Source of the DNA: Clostridia bacterium
Lineage (GTDB): Bacteria > Bacillota > Clostridia > Oscillospirales > CAG-272
Direction of reading: 5' to 3'
Assembly (NCBI GenBank): GCA_017463665.1
Contig: JAFTOT010000090.1
Coordinates: forward strand, 1 to 38,816
DNA: 38,816 nt
The notes under the pieces were generated by a model. The model made no database searches. It was given only the letters and a program-made list of their open reading frames with translations, and was not told the DNA's origin. Position 1 is the first letter of the stretch; each line of letters starts with the position of its first letter. Of this stretch, positions 1-8,028 are shown in pieces. A program made the position numbers and the translations under genes.

Positions 1-1
1 T

Positions 2-784
2 GAATATGAGTTTACCGGTACCTCGCACATCACCGTAGAGGGCGGCGATATCGCATCTGTTTACGGCGCGTGCGTCAACGGTAACTATGCCGGCAGCGCA
101 GTGATCAATATCAAGGGCGGTAACATCACGAATGTTTACACCGCAGGCGACGGCTCCCGCCGTCTGAACGGCGATTGCACAGTCAACATCACCGGCGGTA
201 TGATCGGCGGTCTGGTCATGAACAACGTTATGGGCAAGACCACCGTAAACTTTTCCGGCGGAGCTATCGGCAGCGCATCGAAGTCTGTCGAAGGCGCTAT
301 TGCAGCATTCGTAGTAGACGGCACTGCAACGCTGAATGCAACGCCCAATGTGGATACCAAGCTGATCTCCCTCTTCTTTGACAAGGTCAACTATGTCAGC
401 GCGATCTCCTCGGGCGTTGAGCTCAAGATGACGCTCGGCAAGACCGCGTACACCCTCAACGGCGAGACCAAGACCATGGACGTTGCTCCCATCATCCGCA
501 ACGAGCGCACCATGCTGCCCGTACGTTACGTAGCAGAAGCTCTGGGTGCTGAGATCGCTTGGGATGGTGCAACTTCCACCGCAACGCTCAAGACCGCTGA
601 CACCGAGATCAAGATCACGGTCGGCGCTAAGGATGCAACCGTAAACGGCAAGAGCGTAGCACTGGATTCCCCCGCGTTCATCGAAAATGACCGCACCTAC
701 ATGCCCGTACGCTTCGTAGCGGAAACGCTCGGCGGTACCGTAGCATGGGACGGCGCAACCTCCACCGCAACCATCACGAAGTAA
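2..784 (+). CDS. Secreted/surface protein, C-terminal part, with copper amine oxidase-like (stalk) domain; 5' end outside window
   Basis: The reading frame is open from the left edge, so only the last 260 residues are seen. Residues about 1-110 are short Gly-rich beta-strand repeats of the type VNITGGMIGG and VNFSGGAIGS, which suggest a parallel beta-helix. The last about 120 residues hold two half-repeats of the copper amine oxidase N-terminal-like domain (PF07833 type). Each half has an NGE/NGK strand, then an RTMLPVRYVAEALG-like or RTYMPVRFVAETLG segment, then WDGATSTAT. In Clostridia this domain is usually a cell-surface stalk, not an enzyme. The gene ends just before a strong terminator. 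The export signal must lie upstream of the window. The domain assignment is confident; the substrate or ligand is unknown. Confidence 0.85.
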   Translation, partial: EYEFTGTSHITVEGGDIASVYGACVNGNYAGSAVINIKGGNITNVYTAGDGSRRLNGDCTVNITGGMIGGLVMNNVMGKTTVNFSGGAIGSASKSVEGAIAAFVVDGTATLNATPNVDTKLISLFFDKVNYVSAISSGVELKMTLGKTAYTLNGETKTMDVAPIIRNERTMLPVRYVAEALGAEIAWDGATSTATLKTADTEIKITVGAKDATVNGKSVALDSPAFIENDRTYMPVRFVAETLGGTVAWDGATSTATITK

Positions 785-800
785 ACCGTAAAACAAAAAA

Positions 801-833
801 CAGGCATCGAGCCCGGGCTCGATGCCTGTTTTT
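801..833 (+). terminator. Rho-independent terminator, probably bidirectional
   Basis: A perfect inverted repeat spans 801-828 (CAGGCATCGAGC on the left arm) and is followed by five T on the plus strand. An A-rich tract precedes it, so it can also end the convergent lipoprotein gene. Confidence 0.9.
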
Positions 834-843
834 ATATCTTCAC

Positions 844-1803
844 TTAATTTCCATATACCGAACGCAGACAGTACGGTTTGTACGGCGAGGTTTGCAAAAT
901 CTCGCAGCCGAGGAACCGATCTGCACTGTCGATGCGGTATGCTGCCTTGTACGATTGCAAAAACTTATTGCAATCGGCATAGAATTGCACCGTGACCGTG
1001 AAAACGCCGCCCTCGACCGTCACACTTACAATGTCGAAGCAGGGCACCATGTTTCCGCCCTCGGAAGTGATATACAGCTTGCCGGCCTCGATCAACAGTT
1101 GTGCGCCGGACATATAGTCCTCTTTTTGCACGTCGGCACCGAATTTTTCTTTTGCCAACGTTTCAAAATCGGCATACAGCAGCTTGCCCGATGCATCCGC
1201 GTAGCGCGTGCAGAGGTAATGCTTGAATTGATCGGTCTCCCACTTGCCGTAGTCACAGAAATCGTAGTACAGCGCGGTGGTCAGCCAAGCCGCTATCGTC
1301 TCCGTTGCCGCGGAGGACGGAGCGGTGATTGTGCTTTCGACACGCGGGGACTTTACAAAATGCATGCTGCAATCTACCGCGTCGGTCACGATCGTCTGAT
1401 AGTCGCCGACGGGGATGGTGTCAAGCTCGGATGCCGTCACCGTAAAGTTGAATGCGAGGTCAAGACCGTAGATCTCGGGATCGCGAATGATCTCCCAGTT
1501 GCCGAGGTGCACGGTGTTAAACTCGAAATATTCCGAGTCATTTTGGATGAAATTGCGTAAAAACTGCAGGCAGTTGTCCGAAAAGTTGCCGTCGTGGTTG
1601 AACGCCTCCCAGTTTTCGAGAGAAGTGATCGTGATGCGCTCATCCTCGGTCACGATCGTGTCCGACGTGTCACCGCTGTTTTCCGCCGCCGTGGTTTCGA
1701 TGGAGACTTCACCCGGCTTCAGCGTGGGCGTCTCCTCCTTTTTTTCGCAAGAGACGAGCAGAATTGCCGAGCAGGCTGCCAAAATCAAAAGAAATCGTTT
1801 CAA
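844..1803 (-). CDS. Putative lipoprotein of unknown function
   Basis: The product has 319 residues. It begins with a short basic and hydrophobic signal peptide that ends in a lipobox, LLVSC, with Cys19 as the expected lipidation site. An acidic, Thr/Ser-rich linker (about residues 20-60) follows, as in surface lipoproteins. The rest is a folded extracytoplasmic domain that I do not recognise. The start is supported by a GGAGG Shine-Dalgarno a few bases upstream and by a sigma-A promoter inside the end of the upstream gene. It converges with the surface protein gene across a shared terminator. It may be a solute-binding or envelope protein, but no motif decides this. Confidence 0.8.
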   Translation of the reverse strand: MKRFLLILAACSAILLVSCEKKEETPTLKPGEVSIETTAAENSGDTSDTIVTEDERITITSLENWEAFNHDGNFSDNCLQFLRNFIQNDSEYFEFNTVHLGNWEIIRDPEIYGLDLAFNFTVTASELDTIPVGDYQTIVTDAVDCSMHFVKSPRVESTITAPSSAATETIAAWLTTALYYDFCDYGKWETDQFKHYLCTRYADASGKLLYADFETLAKEKFGADVQKEDYMSGAQLLIEAGKLYITSEGGNMVPCFDIVSVTVEGGVFTVTVQFYADCNKFLQSYKAAYRIDSADRFLGCEILQTSPYKPYCLRSVYGN

Positions 1804-1832
1804 TGTGGAACCTCCGATAGAAAACTACCCTC

Positions 1833-1861
1833 AGTGTACCACATTTTCCGCCGCTTTTCAA
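1833..1861 (-). promoter_or_regulatory. Sigma-A promoter of the lipoprotein gene
   Basis: Read on the minus strand: -35 TTGAAA (1856-1861), a 17-bp spacer, and -10 TACACT (1833-1838) preceded by TGG, an extended -10. It overlaps the 3' end of the oxidoreductase gene. Confidence 0.7.
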
Positions 1862-3174
1862 TGCTTTTTGCGTTGCGGTGGCTTTTTCTTTAAATCTCCC
1901 GTGGCGGGATTGTTCAGCAGCCTGCCGTCCGCGTCAAAGCGGGAACCGTGGCAGGGACAGTCCCAGGAGTGCTCGCGCGGATTCCACACGAGAGCACAAC
2001 CGAGGTGCGGGCAGCGAGGTGCCGTCGGGCGCAGGAGCCCGGACACGGCGTCGAAGGCGTTGACCGCGAGCTGCGGGTGCAAAATCGAGCGCGACGGCGA
2101 AAAAACCGCAGCATACTCGTTTTCTTTGCCGCAGACGAGGTCGGCGAGCAGCTCTGCCGCCGCCATAGCCGACGTCATCCCCCATTTGTTAAACCCGGTT
2201 GCAACATACAGGTTCGGTGTGCGGGCAGAGTACCGCCCCACGTAAGGGATGCCGTCCAGCGTCATGCAGTCCTGCGTTGCCCAGCGGTATGCGATCTGTG
2301 CTGTGGGATAATACCGCGCCGCGGCGTCTTCCGCATCCTGCCAGCCGTTGCTTTGCTTACCGGTGCGGCTGCTGCCGCTGCCGATCAGCAACAGGTCGCC
2401 GCAGTTGCGAAAAGACAGCCCCCCGTCACCGTCGATATACATGCCGCCGACATCCGCACCGCCGCGCAGGGCAGTTACATACGCGCGCTGTTGATACAGC
2501 TTTAAAAAGTAACTGCCGTGCTTGTTGAGCATGGGGAAGTGCGTTGTGATAATAATAGCTTCGGCGCGAATGGTGCCGTGCGGCGTGCGTGCGATGCCGT
2601 CTTGCAGCTCGGTGACCTCGGTGTGCTCATAGATGTGCAGATCTTTTGCGATTTCACACAGAAATCGCAGGGGGTGAAACTGCGCCTGTCCCGGAAAGCA
2701 TACCGCGCCCGCAATCGCAAAGGGAAGAGCCGCGCAGTCGGAAAATCTTGCGGGATAGCCGAGCTGCTCCAGCGCGCGCAGCTCTCGCTCCACCTTGCGC
2801 GGATCGTCGAGCGAATAGGCAAAAGCGTCCTTCTGCTCAAAATCGCAGGAGATCGACGCGCAAAGCTCGTGATATCGCGCGAGTGCCGCTTGGTTGGCTT
2901 GCAGATACAGCTTTGCCGCCTCCGCGCCGTGGGTGCGGATCAGCTTATCATAGAGAAATCCATGCTGCGAAGTGATCTTCGCCGTGGTATTTTGCGTGAC
3001 GCCGCCGCAGATGGTCTGCGCCTCGGCAATGACGCAGTTCACGCCGCGGCTGCCAAGGAAATATGCCGTGAGCAGCCCCGCAATACCGCCGCCGACGATC
3101 AACACATCGGCGCGAGTGTCGCCTCGAAGTGCCGCAAATCGCGGCATGGAAACCTCCGTCCAGACTGACTTCAT
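1858..3174 (-). CDS. FAD-dependent oxidoreductase with C-terminal Rieske [2Fe-2S] domain (YhfW-like)
   Basis: The product has 438 residues. Near the N terminus there is a dinucleotide-binding motif, VLIVGGGIAGLLTAYFLG, typical of the DadA/DAO family of FAD oxidoreductases. The C-terminal about 60 residues are a Rieske domain with the paired ligand motifs CPH and CPCH about 16 residues apart. This is the domain order of Bacillus subtilis YhfW, although the present protein is shorter. The substrate is unknown; an amine or amino acid oxidised with electron transfer to the cluster is a family-based guess. I place the start at the ATG at 3174, which has a GGGGGTG Shine-Dalgarno and lies just before the conserved region. 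An in-frame upstream extension to 3333 runs through the divergent promoter region and looks spurious. The gene is divergent from the ABC exporter. Confidence 0.88.
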   Translation of the reverse strand: MKSVWTEVSMPRFAALRGDTRADVLIVGGGIAGLLTAYFLGSRGVNCVIAEAQTICGGVTQNTTAKITSQHGFLYDKLIRTHGAEAAKLYLQANQAALARYHELCASISCDFEQKDAFAYSLDDPRKVERELRALEQLGYPARFSDCAALPFAIAGAVCFPGQAQFHPLRFLCEIAKDLHIYEHTEVTELQDGIARTPHGTIRAEAIIITTHFPMLNKHGSYFLKLYQQRAYVTALRGGADVGGMYIDGDGGLSFRNCGDLLLIGSGSSRTGKQSNGWQDAEDAAARYYPTAQIAYRWATQDCMTLDGIPYVGRYSARTPNLYVATGFNKWGMTSAMAAAELLADLVCGKENEYAAVFSPSRSILHPQLAVNAFDAVSGLLRPTAPRCPHLGCALVWNPREHSWDCPCHGSRFDADGRLLNNPATGDLKKKPPQRKKH

Positions 3175-3266
3175 TTCTTCACCCCCGAAAGTAGTATGCA
3201 CCGCAAAAGCAGAATTATAATTTTGATGTAAAGAAAAAGATTTACCGGTGTGTTTAATACAACAAC

Positions 3267-3292
3267 CGGCTGTTGCTTTTTTACAACAGCCG
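3267..3292. promoter_or_regulatory. Inverted repeat in the divergent promoter region
   Basis: Perfect 9-bp arms, CGGCTGTTG and CAACAGCCG, are separated by an 8-base T-rich loop. The repeat lies just upstream of the -35 box of the ABC operon and between the two divergent genes, so it could be an operator. No T tract follows the second arm, so it does not look like a terminator. Confidence 0.45.
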
Positions 3293-3297
3293 ATCGC

Positions 3298-3326
3298 TTG
3301 CATTGGAGCGTGTATTGTGGTAAAAT
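3298..3326 (+). promoter_or_regulatory. Sigma-A promoter of the ABC exporter operon
   Basis: -35 TTGCAT (3298-3303), a 17-bp spacer, and -10 TAAAAT (3321-3326), about 35 bp before the first start codon. Confidence 0.75.
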
Positions 3327-3360
3327 AAGACATACGGAATTTTTACGATCATGACAACGG

Positions 3361-5091
3361 GTGAATGTGATGCTGAAGGGGTTTTTCAAAAAATACGGCT
3401 GGTGGTATCTGCCGGGCATGCTGTTTTTGTTTATCGGCGCCCGACTCAAAACAAGCATACCGAATATACTCGGCAGTGCGATCGACCTGCTTTCGGACGT
3501 GGCGAATGTTGAGGCGGGGGAGATCTATACCGTGGCGATCCGGCTGTTTTTTACGGCGGTGGGCGTGTTTTGCTCCGTGTTCGTCTGGCGTATGTGCGTG
3601 ATCGGCAACGGCAGACGGCTGGAGCGGCATTTGCGCACCGAGTTTTTTAAAAAGCTGCAGTCCCTGCCCGAGGAATTCTTTGAGCGCAGGCGCTCGGGCG
3701 ATCTTTTGTCCTATGTCATCAGCGATACCAATGCGGTGCGCATGGCGTTCGGCTCGGTGCTGGCGCTGGGCATCAACGGTATTTTGACCGCGCTGTTTTC
3801 CATCCTCTCGATGGCAGGGGAGGTCGATCCGCGGCTGGCATTTTTCGCGCTGATCCCCGTGCCGCTTGCGGTTGCCTGCCTTGTGCTGCTCGGGCAGATC
3901 GTGCGTCGCCGTTTTAGCCGTGTGCAGCAGTTGTTTTCGGGCATTTCGGGTTTTGTCAACGAGTCGATCATGGGCATCAAGGTGATCAAGACATTTGCCC
4001 GCGAGGAAGAGCGGCACGACGCGTTCAACGCCATCTCGGATGAGCTGCGCGATGCCCATGTCAAGCTGGTCAATGCATCGTCGCTCATCTCGCCCACGGT
4101 CAGCATCCTTTTCGGTTGCAGCTATCTGATCAGCATTATTTACGGCAGCGGACTTGTGCTGGGCGGCAGCATCACCGTCGGGGACTTGGCAGCTTTTTTG
4201 AGCTATCTTGCGCTTGTGCAGACGCCTGTTACGCAGTTCGGCAAGATCATCAACAATGTACAGCGCGGCGTAGCGAGCTACAGGCGCCTCAAAACCGTCA
4301 TGGACGAGCCGTCCATCCCGCAAAAGGAGCTTGAATTTACCGAGTCGGTGTCGGGGGATATCGAGGTCAAGCATTTGACGTTTCGGTATACCGATGCCGA
4401 GGAAGACGCGTTGCGGGATGTCAGCTTTACGCTGAAACAGGGGCAGAAGCTCGGCATTGCGGGCACCACGGGTTGCGGAAAGACCACGCTGCTGAGTCTG
4501 CTGCTCAAGTTTTATGAGCCGCCGCGCGGCTGTATCTTCATCGGGGGCAGGGATATTTGTGACATCCCCGCCGCGAACATTCGCCGCAGTACGGGATACG
4601 TCATGCAGGACGGTTTTTTGTTCTCGGACACCGTCAGCGGGAATATTTCCTTTTATTCGGGCAGCTCCGAGGGGCAGATCGAGCATGCCGCCGATCTTGC
4701 CGATGTAGCGGCGGATATCGTCGGCTTTTCAGACGGGTACGAGACTGCCGTCGGCGAGCGCGGTACGCGCCTGAGCGGCGGGCAAAAGCAGCGCATTTCG
4801 CTCGCCCGCGCACTCGTGCGCGATCCCGCGATGCTGTTCCTCGACGATACGCTCTCGGCGGTGGACAATCTCACCGAGGAGAAGATCATTGCAAATCTAA
4901 ACGGTGTTTTGAAAAGCAAGACCGCCATCATCATCAGCCACCGTCTGTCCGCGATCAAGGATTGCGACTTGATTTTGTATATGGATAACGGCGTTGTCAC
5001 CGAGCGCGGCACGCATGACGAACTGATGAAAATGGGCGGCAGCTATGCCGCGGCATACAACGAGCAGGCGGAGGTGGACCATGCAGACTAA
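3361..5091 (+). CDS. ABC exporter half-transporter (ATPase plus permease), subunit with degenerate catalytic site
   Basis: The product has 576 residues: an N-terminal six-helix exporter membrane domain (about 1-310) and a C-terminal nucleotide-binding domain. The latter has Walker A GTTGCGKTT near residue 367, signature LSGGQKQR near 471, Walker B LFLDD near 491 and the H-loop ISHRLS near 523. The residue after the Walker B aspartate is Asp, not the catalytic Glu. This is the hallmark of the non-catalytic subunit in heterodimeric exporters such as BmrCD, LmrCD and TM287/288. The start is GTG at 3361; GTG 3367 and ATG 3370 are in-frame alternatives, and the Shine-Dalgarno is weak. The gene overlaps the partner subunit by 11 bp. 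The likely role is drug, peptide or lipid export; the substrate is unknown. Confidence 0.93.
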   Translation: MNVMLKGFFKKYGWWYLPGMLFLFIGARLKTSIPNILGSAIDLLSDVANVEAGEIYTVAIRLFFTAVGVFCSVFVWRMCVIGNGRRLERHLRTEFFKKLQSLPEEFFERRRSGDLLSYVISDTNAVRMAFGSVLALGINGILTALFSILSMAGEVDPRLAFFALIPVPLAVACLVLLGQIVRRRFSRVQQLFSGISGFVNESIMGIKVIKTFAREEERHDAFNAISDELRDAHVKLVNASSLISPTVSILFGCSYLISIIYGSGLVLGGSITVGDLAAFLSYLALVQTPVTQFGKIINNVQRGVASYRRLKTVMDEPSIPQKELEFTESVSGDIEVKHLTFRYTDAEEDALRDVSFTLKQGQKLGIAGTTGCGKTTLLSLLLKFYEPPRGCIFIGGRDICDIPAANIRRSTGYVMQDGFLFSDTVSGNISFYSGSSEGQIEHAADLADVAADIVGFSDGYETAVGERGTRLSGGQKQRISLARALVRDPAMLFLDDTLSAVDNLTEEKIIANLNGVLKSKTAIIISHRLSAIKDCDLILYMDNGVVTERGTHDELMKMGGSYAAAYNEQAEVDHAD

Positions 5092-6832
5092 GAAGCATAT
5101 CGGCGGGATCCGCGGCTTGGTTTCGTGGATGCTGCCGTACAAAGGCAAGTTTGTCCTCTGCGGCGTCAATGTCATCATTGCCAACATCGCAGAGCTGGTA
5201 AACCCGCTGCTCACCGCCATCATCATCGACGATTTTCTTACAAACGGCGCCCGGAGCCGCGGACTCTACTCGATCGCGGGCATCGCTCTGGTCTACTTTT
5301 TGCTGCAGATGATCGGCTCGCTCTGCAACATGTACGAAAGCCGACTCATTTCCCGCGTGTCACAGCGTATCCTGTATCAGATGCGCTCCGAGGTATTTGA
5401 CAAGATTCTGCACATGTCCCTCGGCGAGCTGGATAAAAGCGGAACGGGCAGGCTGATTACCCGCTCGACCAACGATGTCGAGACCATCAACGAGTTTTAC
5501 TCGGATGTGTTTATCAACCTTTTTAAGGATATCTTCCTCTTGATCGGCATTCTGATCGCCATGTTCGCCGTGGATGCACATCTTGCAGTGATTGCATTCG
5601 TCGGTATTCCCATCATCGCCGCGATCGCATTTTCCATCAAGCGCGTGATCAAGGAAAATCACAAGAAGATCAAGTCGCTGACAGGTGCGATGAACGGCTT
5701 TCTCGCCGAGAGCGTCAGTGGCATGCGGCTGATCCATGCGTTTTCGGTGATGAAAGAGAAGCTTGGGGAGTTCAAGGCGCTCAATCAGCAACTCTACCGC
5801 GCCAATATGACGCAGGTGTTCTTCAACACCATCCTGCGCCCGTCCATGGAAGTTGTCAACAACTTTGTCATTGCGCTGCTCATTGCTTTTTCGTACAACC
5901 GCGTTGCGGGCGGCGCGCTTGAAGTCGGTGTGCTGTATGCGTTTACCACCTACGTCACCAAGTTTTTTGCCCCGATCAACGATCTTGCCGATAAATACAC
6001 CACAGTGCAGTCCGCATTTGTTTCGATGGATCGCATCAACGAGGTGCTCAACACCGAGGACACCGAAGATATGGACGTCGGCGAGCAGTATGGGCGCGTG
6101 GTGGGCGACATCGAGTTCCGCGACGTGTGGTTTGCATACAATGCCGAGCAGTGGGTGCTGAAAGGCGTCAGCTTCCACATTAAAGCCGGGCAGAAAGCCG
6201 CGTTCGTGGGCGCGACGGGAGCAGGGAAAAGCACCATCATTTCGCTGATCAGCCGATACTACACGCCCCAGCGGGGTGAGATCCTGATTGACGGCGTGAA
6301 CATCAACGATTGGTGCCTGAAAGACCTGCGCCGCAGCTGTGCGACCGTTTTGCAGGATGTGTTTCTGTTCACCGGCACGGTGCGGGAAAACATCGACATG
6401 CAGACGGGGCTCACGGACGATGACATTGTCACTGCGCTTAAAACGGCGCAGGTCGGCGAGTTCTTGCGCCTGCCTGAGGGGCTGGAGAATACAGTCTACG
6501 AGCAGGGTGTGAACTTCTCCACGGGTGAGCGGCAGCTCTTGTCCTTTGCGCGCGCCATCGCCGAGGATCCGTCGGTGCTGGTGCTCGATGAAGCGACCGC
6601 GCATATCGACTCGCATACCGAAAGCATTCTGCAAAAGGCGATCGACAGCATCAGCCGCCATCGCACCTGCATTTTTATCGCGCACCGCCTCTCCACCATC
6701 CGTAGCTGCGACTGCATCTACGTCCTGCAAAACGGCACCATCGCCGAAAGCGGCACGCACGAAACCTTGATGCAGCAAAACGGCCTGTACGCCGAGCTGT
6801 CGAAGAAAAAGGATTTCTTGCAGGGAATGTAA
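5081..6832 (+). CDS. ABC exporter half-transporter (ATPase plus permease), catalytic partner subunit
   Basis: The product has 583 residues, with a membrane domain (about 1-320) followed by a nucleotide-binding domain. Motifs are Walker A GATGAGKST near residue 376, a divergent signature FSTGERQ near 477, Walker B VLVLDEATAHID near 500 with the normal catalytic Glu, and the H-loop IAHRLST near 532. The divergent signature faces the degenerate site of the partner, so the two proteins should form one active and one inactive ATP site. The start chosen is ATG 5081, with GAGGTGG 4 bp upstream inside the end of the previous gene. The 11-bp overlap implies translational coupling and equal subunit supply. 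A strong terminator follows. Confidence 0.93.
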   Translation: MQTKKHIGGIRGLVSWMLPYKGKFVLCGVNVIIANIAELVNPLLTAIIIDDFLTNGARSRGLYSIAGIALVYFLLQMIGSLCNMYESRLISRVSQRILYQMRSEVFDKILHMSLGELDKSGTGRLITRSTNDVETINEFYSDVFINLFKDIFLLIGILIAMFAVDAHLAVIAFVGIPIIAAIAFSIKRVIKENHKKIKSLTGAMNGFLAESVSGMRLIHAFSVMKEKLGEFKALNQQLYRANMTQVFFNTILRPSMEVVNNFVIALLIAFSYNRVAGGALEVGVLYAFTTYVTKFFAPINDLADKYTTVQSAFVSMDRINEVLNTEDTEDMDVGEQYGRVVGDIEFRDVWFAYNAEQWVLKGVSFHIKAGQKAAFVGATGAGKSTIISLISRYYTPQRGEILIDGVNINDWCLKDLRRSCATVLQDVFLFTGTVRENIDMQTGLTDDDIVTALKTAQVGEFLRLPEGLENTVYEQGVNFSTGERQLLSFARAIAEDPSVLVLDEATAHIDSHTESILQKAIDSISRHRTCIFIAHRLSTIRSCDCIYVLQNGTIAESGTHETLMQQNGLYAELSKKKDFLQGM

Positions 6833-6838
6833 GCAAAA

Positions 6839-6873
6839 CAAAGCACATCGCGACGGCGATGTGCTTTGCTTTT
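6839..6873 (+). terminator. Rho-independent terminator after the ABC operon, probably bidirectional
   Basis: A perfect 13-bp stem (6839-6851 with 6856-6868, left arm CAAAGCACATCGC) has a GACG loop and is followed by a T-rich stretch. The A-rich left side suits termination of the convergent acetyltransferase gene too. Confidence 0.9.
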
Positions 6874-7375
6874 AGTTGAACTTGTCGGTTGTTAAATCAT
6901 ATGCATATACACGTTGCTCCGCACCGAAACGGACTAATACGCTGTCTAATGTATACCCCAAACGCTCCAACAATTTGCAGGAATTTGTGTTTGCACTTTG
7001 CGTTTCGGATACGACAGAAGAAAGTTGAAGATTTGCACGGCAGTGTGCTAAAACCCATCGCATAGTTTCGGTTGCATAGCCTTTTCCCCAATATTCGGGC
7101 AGAAACTGATAGGAGACCTCTTTTCGCACCGCATCGTGGTGCGGCGCAACTGCAATAATACCGATCAAAGCCTGCGTGTCCTTGAGTCTGATCGTATAGT
7201 GGATGCTGTCCGCTTCTTCGATCCAAAAATGCAGACGGCGGTATGCATCTTCTTCGGTGAGCGGTCCTCCCAAATAGACTCTGACTTGTTCGTCTGTCAG
7301 CAAGCGAAGCGATTCCGAGAAGTCATTTTCCTGTAAAAGCGATACTGTACAACGGTCGGTTTCATAAGAATTCAT
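6872..7375 (-). CDS. GNAT family N-acetyltransferase (RimJ/RimL-like)
   Basis: The product has 167 residues. It shows the GNAT acetyl-CoA-binding motif with YWGKGYATETM (the Q/RxxGxG/A type) and the downstream NTNSCKLLERLGY motif typical of the RimJ/RimL (Acetyltransf_3) group. It transfers an acetyl group from acetyl-CoA to an amine; the acceptor is unknown. The start at ATG 7375 has a clear GGAGGA Shine-Dalgarno. The same reading frame stays open upstream and encodes the last helix of an AraC-type DNA-binding domain, so the gene may have been the C-terminal half of an AraC-GNAT fusion that is now split by a frameshift. Gene and strand are certain. Confidence 0.85.
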   Translation of the reverse strand: MNSYETDRCTVSLLQENDFSESLRLLTDEQVRVYLGGPLTEEDAYRRLHFWIEEADSIHYTIRLKDTQALIGIIAVAPHHDAVRKEVSYQFLPEYWGKGYATETMRWVLAHCRANLQLSSVVSETQSANTNSCKLLERLGYTLDSVLVRFGAEQRVYAYDLTTDKFN

Positions 7376-7724
7376 GTTTTGTTCCTCCATAGTGTCGATT
7401 GAAATCGAGATACCATGTTCTTGAATATAGGCTGTGGGAGAACAACTGAACATCAGCATAAACGCTTTGTAAAAAACCGGCATAAGTTTCAAATCCGTAA
7501 TACAGAATTACATCAATCGCTCGATTCCCGGATTGTATCTCATGCAGGATGCGCAGAAGTCTCTGCTGTTTTATGAAATGTCCGACAGGTTGTCCCACTG
7601 TTTGTTTAAAAAGATGGCAAAAATGATATTTTGAATATTTGCTGTGTTTTGCCAATTCTTCTATGGTGATCTCTCGATGCAGATTGTTCTCGATATATCG
7701 AATCGTGTCCTCGAATGCAAACAT
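7362..7724 (-). pseudogene. AraC-family DNA-binding domain, frameshifted
   Basis: The frame encodes the first about 80 residues of an AraC/XylS double helix-turn-helix domain (IEELAKHSKYSKYHFCHLFK, then YYGFETYAGF). The conserved continuation, YKAFMLMFSCSPTAYI, is in a different frame. The switch falls at a run of six A on the plus strand (7471-7476). Removing one base restores a full AraC domain and also fuses it in frame to the downstream acetyltransferase, giving about 283 residues. As written, the frame ends with about 40 unrelated residues and a TGA just inside the acetyltransferase gene. It could be a true pseudogene, a sequencing or assembly error, or slippage on the homopolymer. The family call is firm; functional status is open. 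Confidence 0.75.
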
Positions 7725-7755
7725 AAGGGATGTACCTTTCCTATAGGATGTATTT

Positions 7756-7764
7756 ATTATAACA
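7756..7764 (-). promoter_or_regulatory. Extended -10 promoter element of the AraC/GNAT unit
   Basis: On the minus strand, TGTTATAAT is a consensus -10 with the extended TGn element, about 30 bp before the AraC start. No good -35 box is seen at the usual spacing. Confidence 0.55.
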
Positions 7765-7822
7765 TGTCAGTAGCGGAAAAACATTTCCTTGGTTGCGAAA
7801 GTTATAGAAACGAAATATTTTA

Positions 7823-7996
7823 GTGAAATCGTTCGCTTGCTCACGGTGAAATCTTCGCTAACGCTCAGGTGAAATCGAAAGCTGACGCTTTCGGTGAAAT
7901 TAAATCCGTCCACCAACCGCCGCAGCGATTTCACCCGACCGTAGGGAGGATTTCATCTGCGCAGCAGATTTCACCTGTCCGATAGGACGGATTTAG
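7823..7996. repeat. GTGAAAT/ATTTCAC interspersed repeat element (non-coding, foldable)
   Basis: Four GTGAAAT copies at 7823, 7846, 7869 and 7894 face three inverted copies (ATTTCAC or ATTTCAT) at 7928, 7950 and 7968. An outer pair, AAATCCGTCC (7902-7911) and GGACGGATTT (7985-7994), is also inverted. Small hairpins sit inside units, for example CGAAAGC/GCTTTCG and TCTGC/GCAGA. No convincing reading frame runs through it. It resembles mosaic hairpin repeats dispersed between genes in several Clostridia. It lies between the AraC promoter and the ssrA terminator. Confidence 0.7.
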
Positions 7997-7999
7997 TTG

Positions 8000-8027
8000 A
8001 AAAAAGCACGCGAAAGCGTGCTTTTTT
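8000..8027 (-). terminator. Rho-independent terminator of ssrA
   Basis: A perfect 12-bp stem with a 4-base loop (arms AAAAAAGCACGC and GCGTGCTTTTTT on the plus strand) immediately follows the 3' end of the tmRNA on the minus strand and ends in a T run. Confidence 0.92.
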
Positions 8028-8028
8028 C

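Noticed and set aside
3190-3201. CATACTA-like forespore -10 before the Rieske oxidoreductase gene (minus strand)
   Set aside because: No matching -35 at the right spacing; a TATAAT at 3214-3219 nearby is as likely and also lacks a good -35.
3175-3333. N-terminal extension of the Rieske oxidoreductase
   Set aside because: The extra residues do not fit the family, cross the divergent promoter region and have no ribosome site, while ATG 3174 has one.
3349-4686. Minus-strand open frame opposite the first ABC subunit
   Set aside because: No motif or ribosome site, and it runs through the ABC operon promoter.
5360-6841. Long open frame on the minus strand opposite the second ABC subunit
   Set aside because: It mirrors the codon pattern of the real gene, has no family motif and no ribosome site.
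7823-7996. Possible CRISPR array
   Set aside because: The repeats are short, vary in spacing, and are in opposed orientations with no unique spacers; no cas genes are present.
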